Shown: positions 1-10,424, counted from the first letter of the stretch. The stretch: DNA of 20,494 nucleotides from Chrysochromulina parva (GCA_002887195.1 PJAB01000804.1:1-20494), one strand, 5' to 3'. Numbers and translations are program-made. The notes: generated from the sequence alone by a model not told the origin.

Positions 1-157
<157 letters not shown>

Positions 158-547
158 GCGTACTCTCCCCCTCCCTCTGCTGATCTGCTCTCTTTGATGT
201 GAGCCAGATGGGGCTCCGTTGCGATCCCGTACTATCGCATGCGGGAATGGTTTATCACGGTGTGAGTATCCACGTCGTCGGGTAGGGTAATCATACAAAA
301 TCCCTTCGTGGGCGCTACACATTTTGCATCCAATAAGAGTGTTGTGATCGTCTCTCTTGGGTTGGAGCCAAATCTCGACACTTCTCAGGTTGCGTTCAAA
401 CACCTCCTTTTCTTACTGAACTGTGCTGTGAAGCTGTTTGTTTTTCAGACGCACACGCGAAGGAGAGCAGCAGGCACCATTGAGAGAGACGGCGCATTGA
501 CTCACTTGCCAATAGAGCACCCAGGGGTCGCCTCTTCAGTCAGCCGC
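158..547 (+). other. Intergenic: tubulin 3' end plus 5' leader of the Sfi1-like gene, with a possible leader intron
   Basis: This 390-bp gap holds the tubulin 3' UTR and the promoter/leader of the next gene on the same strand. It is clearly less GC-rich than the flanking coding sequence. A good donor (GTGAGTAT at 262) and a good acceptor (a T-rich tract ending in CAG at 448, with TACTGAAC as a candidate branch site about 30 bp upstream) could bound a 187-bp intron. The downstream frame is open from 449 into the Sfi1-like CDS. ATGs at 208 and 247 would both join it in phase 0, so an N-terminal extension is possible. However, codons 449-547 (AGA, ATA, TCA, TTG) are unlike the gene's usual codons. 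I therefore treat this stretch as leader. No TATA box or AATAAA was identified. Confidence 0.45.
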
Positions 548-3500
548 ATGCCGCCACTCTTCGCACCGCTCTCACACGCCGATCGGCGCGCCTTGAGCGG
601 GACGCCGGCTTCTGGCGTGCCTCAGCAGCTCGCGGCGCTCCTGCAATCTCATCACGCTCGCGTCATTGACCTCTTCCGCGCCCTGGACAAGGACGCAGAC
701 GGCGCGGTGACCAAGAGGGAGCTGGCCGAGGCGCTCCGGTCGCTCGGCGTCAAGGCGAGCGGACTCGAGCTTGACGAGCTCTTCGAGCAGCTCGACCCAG
801 ATGGCAGCGGCGGCATCGTGTTCCGCGAGTTGCAGAAAGCCATCCTCGCCGCGAACCGCGAGCCGAGCCCGTCGAAGGGCAAGCGCGTGCAGGCCTACCC
901 GTACCAGCACAGCACCCGGCCCACCTCGCGCCCGGCCTCGCGCCCGGGCTCGCAGCCGCCGTCCCAGCCGCCGTCGCCGGGGCGCGCGGCGTACGGCCGG
1001 TGGAGCCAGTACGATCAGTACGAACCAACCGAGACGACCGGCGGGTCGGGCGCGGCCGCGGCGGCGGACGAGGGCGCGAGCGGCCTGGGCGGCGTGATGG
1101 ACGAGACGGGCTCGGTGACCGCGGGCGAATTCGCGCGCCTCGACGAGATCATCAAGGTCGCCATCGCCGAGGCGGCCCGAGACGGAGAGACTGGAGGTAC
1201 CAGTGGTGGCGTGACGCTGCTACGCGTGCTCTCGGCCTATGAGCTTGTGCTGCAGCGGCACGGGATCCCGACGATCGAGGACACGCGGCACTACCAGCTG
1301 CTGCTGGAGCTCTCGCTGCTGCCCCATCTTGACTGGCGTGACAAGCTCAGCGCCTTCCAGATCCAGCATCGCACGAGCGCCGCCACCCATGGGCGCCTAC
1401 CGGTCCACCCGTCGCCCCTCGTCGGCGGCAGCTACGGGCGCGGGGTGCAGCCCGACGGCGGGATCCCGAGCGCGGCGGCGCGCCCGGCGGCCGCCTCCTC
1501 CTTCTCGATCGGCGCGGACCCCACCGCCGCTGCTCTGCGTGCCTCCGCTGCGTCCCTCAGTCGTCCGCCCGCGTATGCGCCGCTGCCTCCCTCCTCGCCC
1601 GCCTCCTCACCCACGCGCGCCGTCGCGGCGCCAACGCCGGGGTACACGGGGCTCGGGCTGCACACGGCCTCCTATTACCAGCCGCCCTCGCCCACCGGCG
1701 CCGCCTCCGGCGCTCACCACAGCGCGCCGCTGCTCTCGCCCTACCGGTTCGGGTCGAGCGCCGTGATGAGCGCGCACGCCAACTCGCGAGCGGCGTCCCC
1801 AGGCAAGATGCCCCGTGACGAAGCGCGCCGTGATGAGCGCGCGACGCAGCTCCAGGCGGCGACGCGGTGGCTCGAGGCGACGGGTGTCGAAGCGATGCCG
1901 CGTGCGCCGCCGCCGCCGCCTCCGCCGCCTCCGCCACCACCCCTTCTCTCAAGCAGGCCAGCGCCCATGCCTCGCGAGCGGCTTGTGGGCGCGCTGCCGC
2001 TCGATGGCGCCAAGCACGGCTTCGAGAGCCTGCGCGAGCCGACGCGTCCTCGGGAATCGTACGGGCCTCCGCTCACGCAGCCGCTCACCGGCCTGCCCGC
2101 GACGGCGCCGCCGGCCGCGCCGTACACGCCCGGGATGACGCCTGGGAGGGTGTACGGCCTCCCGAGCAGCACCGCCGACGGCTGGAATGGCTCGACGCCC
2201 TGGCTGGACAGTTTCGTCAACTCGTCCGTCGCGGGGCTGAACATGCCTTCGTACGCGCTCCACGCGGCGGGCAGCACCACCGGCGGCACCGGCGCCGGCG
2301 CCCATCACGGCGCCCAACACCACGGCGGCGGCTTCGGGCGCGCCGCGGACGCGCCCATCACGGCGCTCACCCGTCCAAGCGAGCTGCGGCTGCAGGCGAC
2401 GCAGCTGCGCGCGGCACTCGCCTTCGATGACCGCAAGATGAGCGACCTCGACTCGAGCGCGTACGAATCGTTCCGAGCGACCGCGGTCTCGTTCCGCACG
2501 TGGGCGCGCGCCGCATGGGAAGCGCGCCAAGAGGCGGTCCATTTTAGGGCCGCGGTCACCCGGTGGGTGCAGGCCGTCAGTTTCTGGGAGGGTCGTCTGC
2601 TGAGTCGCGTCCTGCGCAGCTGGCGTCACGCGTGGAAGCCCATGTACGAGGCGGCGCTCGCCGTGGCCGCTGCCGACCGGCTGCAGACGATCCGTCGCCA
2701 CTTTCGCGCGATGCTCGACGTGTTTGGCCAAAACCGCCGGCAGAATGCGCAGCTGCTGCTCGCGGTGCGCCACTTTGGGGTCGGGCTCGCGAAGCAGACC
2801 TTCGACGCGTGGCGCCAGCTGTTGCTCCAGAGCAAGGCGTGGTTCTTGCAGGGGGACAAGGCGCACATGCAGCACGCCTTCCGTCAGTTCCAAAAGCAGT
2901 CCAAAGGCATGGGCAAGTTTGGGGCCGCGTGGCGCGAAGCGGCAGGCCTCGACATTGTGAAGCAGGTGCGCCGCGCGTTCACGCGGATGCTGAGCCATGC
3001 CGCCGCGACGGGCGCGATGCGCGCGGCCGTTGGGTACTGGCGGCAAGCAAAGATTCGCACGTGCCTGCTCAAGTGGAGCGAGACGGTGCGAGAGGGCCAG
3101 CGGAGGCTGCAACTGCTCCGCCGCTCGCTCTCGCACCACTCGAACGTGCTGCTGCAGGCAGTCCTCAAGGAGTGGTACATTGCGGTGCGCCACGATGTGC
3201 TCGCGCGCAACGCGTGGGCGCGCTCCTCCGTGATCCTCGGGTTCGTCAAATGGAGCGGGCAGGCGGCAGAGTTTCGTCGAATGCAGGGGCTCGCGCACGG
3301 CTTCTTGGGCTACTCGGATGCGGCGCTCTCTCGCGCGTACTGGCGCGAATGGGTGAAGATGACACAACGTCGCGCCGCGCGCCTGAAGCAGTCGCGCCTG
3401 GCCATCGTGCATGCCATGCTCTCGCTAGCCCACTCCACCTTCCTTCTTTGGAAGGAGATGATCCAGGGCGTGCGCGACGAGCGTCGCGTCTTTGAACGCG

Positions 3501-6500
3501 GCCTGCGGATGTGGGGAAGCTCCTCGCTCGGGCGTGCCTGGAACACGTGGGCCACGTTCGTCGAGCAGGCGCTGCACTACAAGCGGCTCGCCGCCATGAT
3601 CGCCTCGAGCTCGGCCACCGGCCTGCAGACGATCGTCTTTACCGCGTGGGCGAAGCGGATGCGCTCCACCGTCGAGATGCACGTCTCCCTGCTCGCCGAG
3701 CACCGCAAGCTGCGCAAGCGGCGCGCGCTGCGCAGCCTGCACACGAAGATCAAGATCATGGTGCTCCAGAGCACCGGGCTGCGTGCCCTGGCCTTCTCGT
3801 GTGCGTCGCGAGTGCTCCAGCTGCATGCGCTCGCGTGGCGTGAGTACACGCAGCACGCGCGCGGCAATCGGCTCAAGTCGCATCTGCACTTGGAGAGGCT
3901 GCTGAACTCGAAGATGGCCAAGGGCTTGCTCACCTGGCTCGAGTACGTCGAGGAGCTCGCGCGCACGCAGGCGACGATGCTGCTCTGCCTCTCCCGCCTG
4001 CTGAACCGCGCGTCGTGCCGGGCGCTCCAGCGATGGATCGACGTGGCCGACACGGCGCGCACGTCCAGGGAGCGGCTCAACACGGCGCTCGCTCGCATGA
4101 TGAACGCGTCGCTCGTCAAGGCGCTCCAGTCGTGGGTGGCTCTCGCGAGCGAGGCGGGCGCGCGCAAGCAGAAGCTGCGCCGTGCGCTCGCGCGCATGCG
4201 CAATCGGCTGCTCGGGGTCGTGTACGACGCGTGGAAGGGGCTGCTCGAGCAGGTGAGTGCCGCTGAGTGCCGCTGAGTGCCGCTGAGTACCACTGATTAC
4301 CGAGGATTACCGAGGATTACCGAGGATTACCGATGATTACAAACGATTACCAACGATTACCAATGTTTACCGATGATTACCAATTATTACTGATTGCATG
4401 CTGCTCGACCTCGACCAGGAGAAGCGCCACCGCGCCATCCTGCGCAAGTGCGCCCTCAAGATTGCGTACCGTCTCGCGTCGCTGGTCTTCGGTGCATGGT
4501 CGGGCTATCTCGAGGCGACGAAACGCACCCGCGCGATCGCGGCTCGTATCTCGGGCAATCATGAGCTCTCACTGCTCGGCAACGGGCTCGCCCAGTGGCG
4601 GCGGCGCGCCGAGGCCCTCGCCGAGCGCAAGGCCAAGATGCGTCAGTCGCTTGGCTTCCTTGGCAACCGGCTCCTCGCGATGGCGTGGGGCGGCTGGCGC
4701 AGCATGATGCATCAGGTCGCGGCCATGCGAGAAAAGGTGCTCCCGTTCCTCATCCTCTGATGACCTCTGATTGCCTCTGATGACCTCTGATGGCCTCTGA
4801 TGGCCTCTGATGACCTCTGATTGCCTCTGATGACCTCTGATTGCCTCTGATGACCTCTGATTGCCTCTGATGACCTCTGATTGCCTCTGATGACCTCTGA
4901 TTGCCTCCCTCATTGCATGCAGGTGCTCCCGTTCCTCACGCGCATGCTCTACAAGCTGCAGTCGCTCGTCTTCACCGGCTGGCTGCGCTTCGTCGAGCTC
5001 CAAAAGGAGGAGCGCCAAGCCGCGCGCCGCGCCATCAGCTTCTGGGTGGGCGGCCTCACTCTCAAGGTGCTGCTCGCCTTCCACTCGTATGCTCAGCGTC
5101 GCATTACCCGTCGGCAGCGCAACGAGCTCGCGGCCTGGACGGCGCACTCGTCGCGCGGGCTCAAGCACCTGCGCGCATGGCACGCCGCGTGGGACCACAA
5201 GCACACGGAGCGGCTGCTGCTCACCAAGTCCGTCGCGTTCCTCACGCGCTCGGGCGAGTGCAAGGCGCTCGCCGCGTGGCGCGAGAAGGCGATGGAGGCC
5301 GCCATCCAGCGTGCCCAGCTCGGCGCGGCCCACGGCCGTTGGCGCAACCAGGAGCTTGCCCAAGCGATGCACAAGCTCATCGAGCAGCTCGAGGCCGAGC
5401 GCGAGGCACAGGCCAAGGGGCGGCGCGTGCTCGCGCGCCTCATGAACCGAAGCTTGACGAAGGGCTGGCTCGCATGGTCGGCGATGGCGGAGGAGCGCAT
5501 GCACAAGCTCGCAAAGATGGCGGCCGTCGCCCAGACGGTGATGCATCGGGGCAAGCGCGCGGCCTTCAACACCCTCATCGAGCTGCACGAGCACGCCCTC
5601 GAGCTCCGGCGCATCTCCGCGCTGCTCCGTCTCAAGGAAGCTCGCGCCGTGCTGGGCGCTTGGTACACCCTGGGCCGGCAGCACCGGCTGATGATCTCGA
5701 CCATGCGCCGGCTCGCGTGCCGCGAGCTCACGCGCGGCTGGATGGCCTGGCGCGGCGAGTACGTAGCGACCCTCGATAAGGAGTCTGCCGCTCACCGGAA
5801 GGCGCTCGCCTTTGGGGGTCGCCTCCTCCACATGGAGGCAGCGCGTGGGTTCCATGCTCTCTTGGAGCAGTACCAGCGCGTGCTCGAGCTGCGCGTGATC
5901 CTGCGTCGCGTGGCCAACCCGCGCGCGCTCGGCATGCTCCGTCGGTGGCAGCGACTCGCGGCAGAGCGCGCCGTGCAGATGCGAAAGCTCCGACGGGCCT
6001 ACTCGATGCTCGCCAACGGCTCCCTGACGAGGATCACGCTCGCGTGGCGCGGCCTTGTGGTGCAGCGCCAGCAGGTGAAGCAGCGCGTCGCGCGCCTTCT
6101 CGGCAAGATGCTCGACGCCACGTTCCACGCGTGGCTGCGCGTGGTGCGCAAGCGGCTCGCATGCAAGCAGGCGGCCCTCGAGGTGGCGCAGCGCCGTCGT
6201 GAGCGCGTCTGGGCGGACTTTCTGCGCATCTGGGTGTTCCACGCGCATCTCTCGTCGGGGCTCGCGCAGGGGCTGCGCCAGCTCTTCGTGCGCAACACCT
6301 CGGTCATCTTCCGCATGTGGCACGAGTGGGCGCACGAGGAGGCGGACGACCGGGCCGCGCTCGAGGCGCTCCAGGGCGCGCTCCAGATCCCGTACCGAGG
6401 ACGGACGCTGCAGGAGGCCGAGGGATTGCTCACCTGGTCGGGGCTGCGCTGGCGCTGCTTCGAGGAGGCGGCCGCCTTCGGCGCGTGGACAGAGATGGCC

Positions 6501-9500
6501 CAGTTCCGCGTCAAGGCGTCGATGCTCACCGGCCTGGCCATCGCGCACTCGGCGCAGGCGCTCGGCCGTTGGGCGTTTGATGAGTACCGGTTCGCGGTGC
6601 GCGTGCAGATCGAGGAGCGAGCGGCCGGCCTGTTCTGGTCGACGGGCATCGTGCGCTCCGTGATGCTCTTCTGGAGGGCTCTGGCGCAGACGGGCAAGAT
6701 CATGCAGTCCAAGCACAGCAAGGCGCTCCACTACTTTTTGTCGCGCCTCGAGCAGCTCGTCTTGGTGCGCTGGCGCGACGCGTGCCGCGAGTGGAAGAAC
6801 GAGCGCCTCGGGATGCTGGCGTCCCGCCTGCACTTTGAAGGCACGCTCACGCTGCGCGTCTTCTTGGGCTGGCGCAACTATGCGCACCTCAATGCCTTCC
6901 GCGAGCGGCAGGTCAAGGTCGGCATCGCGCGCCACTTTCTCAGCCTGGGCCAGCTCACGTTCAGTGCATGGAGGAGCCTCACGCGCGCGCTGCTCAAGGC
7001 CAAGGCCTTCTGCGACGACAAGTACGAGGCGTCCGTACAGCAGCAGATGTCGTACGTGCTGCACAAGTGGTCGGCCGAAGCACGCGATCTCGCCATCCTC
7101 TCCGCGGCGGTTGGCGGCAACTCGCGACGCGTACTGCTCCGGGAGGGCGTGCGCGCGTGGCATGCATTCGCCGAGCTCTCGGCTCTCTTCAGCGGCCACT
7201 TTGAGAGCTCGGCCGCGCACGCCGAGTACTGCCTCAAGCGCACCGCGTGGCTGCGCTGGCGCGAGCTCAGCGCCATGCTGGGCACCGTCGCGCTCCTCAC
7301 GAACGATCTCGTGGGCGGAAAGGCCACCGCCGCCAAGCGGGGTGCGCTCAACGCGTGGTGCGCCCTCGCGCGCGGCGCCTCGCGCCTCTCGCGCAGCATG
7401 CAGCATGCCCTCGAGGCGTGGGGCGGTGCTGCCCTCGAGACGGGCTTTGGCCGTTGGCGCCTCGCCTCGATCCATGGCACTGCCAAGTATGCGGCCTTGC
7501 GCAAGGCCGCGGCCGCCTTCCTCTCGAAGACGTGGTACGGCTGCTTCCAACGGTGGGCCGGCCTCGCACGGCGTCGCGCCGACCAGCAGCGCAAGGCGAA
7601 GCGCTCTCTCGGCTTCTGGAGCCGCGGACTCGAGTCGCGTGTGCTGCGCGCGTGGGCCAAGGTGCTCAGCCTGCGATCTCGCCGTGACGAGATCGTGGCC
7701 AAGTTCATCGGCAAGCTCCTTCACCGCAACGTGGCGCTGTGCATGGGCGCTTGGATGGAACTCGTCGAGGCGCGCCGGCAGCTGCGCGCGACGGCGAGTG
7801 CGATGGCCACGCGTGTGGCGAACAAGGAGCTGACCGGCGCTCTCATGGAGTGGAAGTGTGTCTGGCAGATGGCGTGCTTCGAGTCGAAGCTGTCGACGCG
7901 CGTTCTCGAGCACCTGCACGACGTCGCCGCCAAGCTGCTCTCGGTGCGCTTCGCGGAGTGGGCCACGGAGGCGCGCGTTGGCGCGATCATGCGGATCTTG
8001 CTCGGCAAGACGGGGCGGAGGGACCTCGCGAGCGGCTTCTATACCCTGTGGAGGTACCGGTGCGAAGTCCACTTCGAGCGCTTGCGCACGATCAACCGCT
8101 CCTTCTACGTCGAGGTGGCCTTTAAGCAGATCGAGCAGACCACGCGCCTCGAGCGGCTGCTCGAGGTCCTCACCGGTACCAATGTCGAGCGCGACCTCCA
8201 GCGCCGGCTGCGCCGCTGGCACTATTGGACTGCCAAGGTGTCCGCGCTCGAGCTGCGCCAGCGGTACCTGGCCGCTCGGCGCCAGTTCCTGCGCCGGCAC
8301 GAGATCCTGACGCACTGGCGCATGTCGGCCGCGGCGTCGCAGCACGCGCGCAAGGCGAGCCTGTCGCACGGCCTCTTCGAGCTGCGCAAGCATGCGCGGC
8401 AGCACTCGCACCTGTACCGTTGCACCGTGCGCGCGCTCGGGCTTTGGCGCACCACACTCGCCCATCGCATCGTGCATGCATGGCGACTGCACACCGAGAC
8501 GGCACGCTACGCTCGGCTCGAGATCATCCGCGCACGTGCCAACCAGACCGCGCTTGACGCGCACCGCCGGCGCGCGCGCGCACGGGCCCTCTCGGCCATC
8601 GTGACCTCGTGGCGCGTGTACGCTCACTCGCGGGCCTCGGTGCGACTGCTCGCCGATGCGGCCGCCAGCGCAAGCCGCCGGCGCACCGCGTTCGACCGTT
8701 GGCACCTCACGAGCGCCATGGCGACGCGCACATTCGCCGCCCAAGGCATGGCCAACCTGCACTTTGGCGGGACGGCGCGCCGCGTCCTTTTCGAGCACTG
8801 GCGCAAGCTCGCGCGGCTGCGCGCTCGACACGGCGCGCTCTTCGAGCAGCTCTCGTCGCGCTTCGCGTCCGCGACCACGTGGCGCGTCCTCAGCGCGTGG
8901 CGGGGCCTCGTGGTCCGTTCACACCGGCTGGGTGCCATCCTGCTGGCCGTGACTGGCCGTCTGCTGGAGCTCACCATGGTCGCTTGGAAACGGTTCACCA
9001 GGACGGTGGTCGAGCAAGACCTGGCGGCGGACGAGATGGGGGAGATCGTGTGGAAGCAGCGGCTTCGGCTCGCGCTGCGCCAGTGGCAGGTGCGCGAGGC
9101 GCAGCTGGCCCAGCGGCGCGAGCTCGTGCTCGAGCGCGTCGCTCGCTTGCTGCGCGGCGCCAGCGCCGTCGCCATCTATCAGTGGAACAAGTACGCGCGC
9201 CGCCAGATGACGGGCCAGGTGGTCGCGTTGCGCATGCGCTCGAGCAAGCTCTACAGCGCGCTCACGTCCTGGCGGCAGCAGCTGCTGCATGCAAAGCGCC
9301 AGCTGCACACGGCCGCCGCGCACGCCTTCGCGGGACGCAAGTCCTCAACCTTGAGTCGATGGAAGCGCTTCCACACCTACCGGCGCGCGCGTCGTGAGCG
9401 GCTCGAGCGTGAAGCCTCCAGCCGGCTGACTGGCAAGTGCCAGAGGACATGCGGCGAGGTGGTGCGCATGTGGCGCGCGCTCTCGGTCTGTTCGCGCCGC

Positions 9501-10424
9501 GAGCGGCGCGACGCGGCCGTCGCGCTCGACATGCTGCGCGCGGCCGCGGCGAGCGCGAGTGGGCGCCAGCTGCGGCTCGCCTCCGCCTTCGGCTATTACT
9601 GCAAGCGGCTCGCCGGCCTCGTCTTCTTCCACTGGCGTGCCCTCTCGTGGAGTCGCAATTGGGAAAAGCCCGGCCGCTTCACTGAGGACGGCTTTGACGT
9701 GGCGGCCCTCCAGGCGGCCGAGCGAATCGGAAACTCGCCCGCGGAGAGCTCCTTGCAATCGAGGCACGCGCGCATGGCGGCGCACCTGGTGCGCGGTGCG
9801 GTCGTGCACCAGCGCCGCTCGGCCCTCAGCTTCCAGCAGGCGGCGCCGCCACCGTCCTCGCCGCGCTTCACACCGCGCTTCACACCGGCGCCCGGCGGCC
9901 TCCCCATCCCAGGGCGCAAGGGCTCCTCCCCAGGCTCCCCCTCGGGGGGTGGCGCACACAGCCCCCCTCGAAGCTACCGTCGCTCGTCGCCCTCGGCGGT
10001 GCCCCGCGCTCTCGCGCACGCGCTCTCGCCCACCGGCCTCTCGGTGGCTCTCGTGCTCGGCTCCCAGATGCTCGAGGCGGCGCCCCCAGATGAAGACCTC
10101 GAGCTCAGCGAGCCCTATGGCGCGGAGCGGCTGGGCCGCGACGCGCCCATTACGGCGCCGCGGCTGGCTCGCGGAGCAGCGGGCTCGACCGGCGCCGTAA
10201 TGGGCGCGAGCCAGCGCCGCGTGCCCCAGGCTGCTCGCGGGGCCGGCCGTGAAGAGGACCGTGAAGAGGATGACGAGGGCGAGGCACCCCGCCGCACGCC
10301 CGCCACGCTCTACACGCCGGCGGCTGGCAGCCCTCGCCGGACGCTACCCGAGCCCGCCGCGGGCTTTCAGACGCTCGAGCAGTTTGCGAGGCAGGAGCGG
10401 CTGCGGCGCGGCGGCGGCGCCTGA
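548..10424 (+). CDS. Giant EF-hand / Sfi1-repeat protein (centrin-binding, basal body or centrin-fibre scaffold), three coding exons
   Basis: Coding exons are 548-4252, 4419-4736 and 4923-10424, joined in phase 0, giving about 3174 residues. The first in-frame ATG is at 548; the frame also opens upstream but only from a GTG at 308. Two EF-hand loops (DKDADGAVTKRE, residues about 47-58; DPDGSGGIVFRE, about 83-94) have the Ca2+-ligand pattern DxDxDGx(I/V)xxxE or close to it. A Pro/Ser/Ala/Gly-rich region follows, with a 13-residue polyproline run near residue 455. From about residue 650 to 2917 a Trp-containing repeat recurs every 33-36 residues (for example RVLRSWRHAW, KGWLAWSAMAE, RGWMAWRGEY), about 65 copies by spacing. 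The final 250 residues are Ser/Pro- and acid-rich. Sfi1 repeats form a long helix binding one centrin each; giant Sfi1-family proteins organise centrin fibres in ciliates. The cellular role here is inference. Exact repeat number and start are uncertain. Confidence 0.88.
1758..1840. repeat. 16-bp dispersed element, copies 1 and 2
   Basis: The 16-mer GCGCCGTGATGAGCGC occurs identically at 1758-1773 and 1825-1840. It is the reverse orientation of GCGCYCATYACGGCGC, which appears at four other places in the same gene. The two copies are read in different frames (as S-A-V-M-S-A and as R-R-D-E-R). The similarity is therefore at DNA level and not a repeated peptide. Both copies lie in the disordered Pro/Ala-rich region. 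Confidence 0.6.
2298..2366. repeat. 16-bp dispersed element, copies 3 and 4
   Basis: GCGCCCATCACGGCGC occurs at 2298-2313 (read as G-A-H-H-G-A) and at 2351-2366 (read as A-P-I-T-A). The orientation is opposite to copies 1 and 2. The ends GCGC...GCGC make the element partly palindromic. It sits at the end of the disordered region, just before the Sfi1 repeats begin. Confidence 0.6.
4253..4392 (+). repeat. 10-bp tandem repeat filling intron 1
   Basis: Fourteen 10-bp units run in exact register from the donor: GTGAGTGCCG, then CTGAGTGCCG twice, drifting through CTGATTACCG and AGGATTACCG to ATGATTACCA. The GTGAGT donor is itself part of the first unit. Most units keep GATTACC or a one-base variant. 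Confidence 0.85.
4253..4418 (+). other. Intron 1 of the Sfi1-like gene (166 bp, phase 0)
   Basis: The donor is CAG|GTGAGT after Gln at 4250-4252; the acceptor is GACCAG|GAG at 4418. Reading through would hit an in-frame TGA at 4274-4276. Splicing restores the Sfi1-repeat frame on both sides (GLLEQ then EKRHRAILRKCALK). Almost the whole intron is a degenerate 10-bp tandem repeat. Near the 3' end it contains ATTGCATGC, also found at the end of intron 2. Confidence 0.85.
4737..4922 (+). other. Intron 2 of the Sfi1-like gene (186 bp, phase 0)
   Basis: The donor is AAAAG|GTGCTC at 4737 and the acceptor is GCATGCAG|GTG at 4922. Reading through gives a stop at 4758-4760. Splicing gives VAAMREK joined to VLPFLTRMLYKLQ, continuing the Trp-repeat pattern. 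The donor is a weak GTGCTC. The body is a 10-bp repeat array, and the 3' end CATTGCATGCAG resembles that of intron 1. Confidence 0.87.
4755..4904 (+). repeat. 10-bp tandem repeat in intron 2, with a 20-bp higher-order period
   Basis: There are 15 perfect-length units of CTCTGANNNN. The variable part is TGAC, TTGC or TGGC. Over most of the array TGAC and TTGC alternate strictly, giving a 20-bp period. Each unit carries CTGAT, which fits the usual branch-site consensus, so the array supplies up to 15 candidate branch points. The units are much less diverged than those of intron 1. Confidence 0.9.
10142..10208. repeat. Inverted pair of the 16-bp element (copies 5 and 6), 19-bp perfect arms
   Basis: CGCGCCCATTACGGCGCCG at 10142-10160 is perfectly inverted at 10190-10208, with a 29-bp spacer. 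Each arm contains the GCGCYCATYACGGCGC element seen at 1758, 1825, 2298 and 2351. The arms are read as D-A-P-I-T-A and G-A-V-M-G-A in the acidic, disordered tail of the Sfi1-like protein. The transcript could form a strong hairpin here. Confidence 0.75.

Larger units (their letters stand above)
4735..4938 (+). repeat. 18-bp direct repeat flanking intron 2 (AGGT-initiated duplication)
   Basis: AGGTGCTCCCGTTCCTCA occurs perfectly at 4735-4752 (exon 2/intron 2 junction) and 4921-4938 (intron 2/exon 3 junction). The spacing of 186 bp equals the intron length. In both copies the splice junction lies at AG|GT. This is the footprint expected if the intron arose by a tandem duplication containing AGGT, or by an insertion that duplicated its target. 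Confidence 0.9.

Noticed and set aside
308..547. Upstream extension of the Sfi1-like frame
   Set aside because: It opens with GTG, crosses a likely intron end at 448 and has codon use unlike the rest of the gene. The first ATG is at 548.
1949..3412. 487-codon minus-strand open frame antisense to exon 1
   Set aside because: Same composition effect; no domain, and the sense strand is convincingly coding.
4755..4904. CRISPR-like array
   Set aside because: Units are 10 bp with no unique spacers, in a eukaryotic intron; it is a simple tandem repeat. The 99-bp array is likewise coding ankyrin repeats.
4569..8831. A 1420-codon open frame on the minus strand, antisense to the Sfi1-like exons
   Set aside because: It spans intron 2 and mirrors the sense codons. 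Strong third-position GC bias removes stops in this antisense frame. The peptide is Arg/Ala/Leu/Glu-rich with no recognisable domain, while the sense strand has clear Trp repeats.
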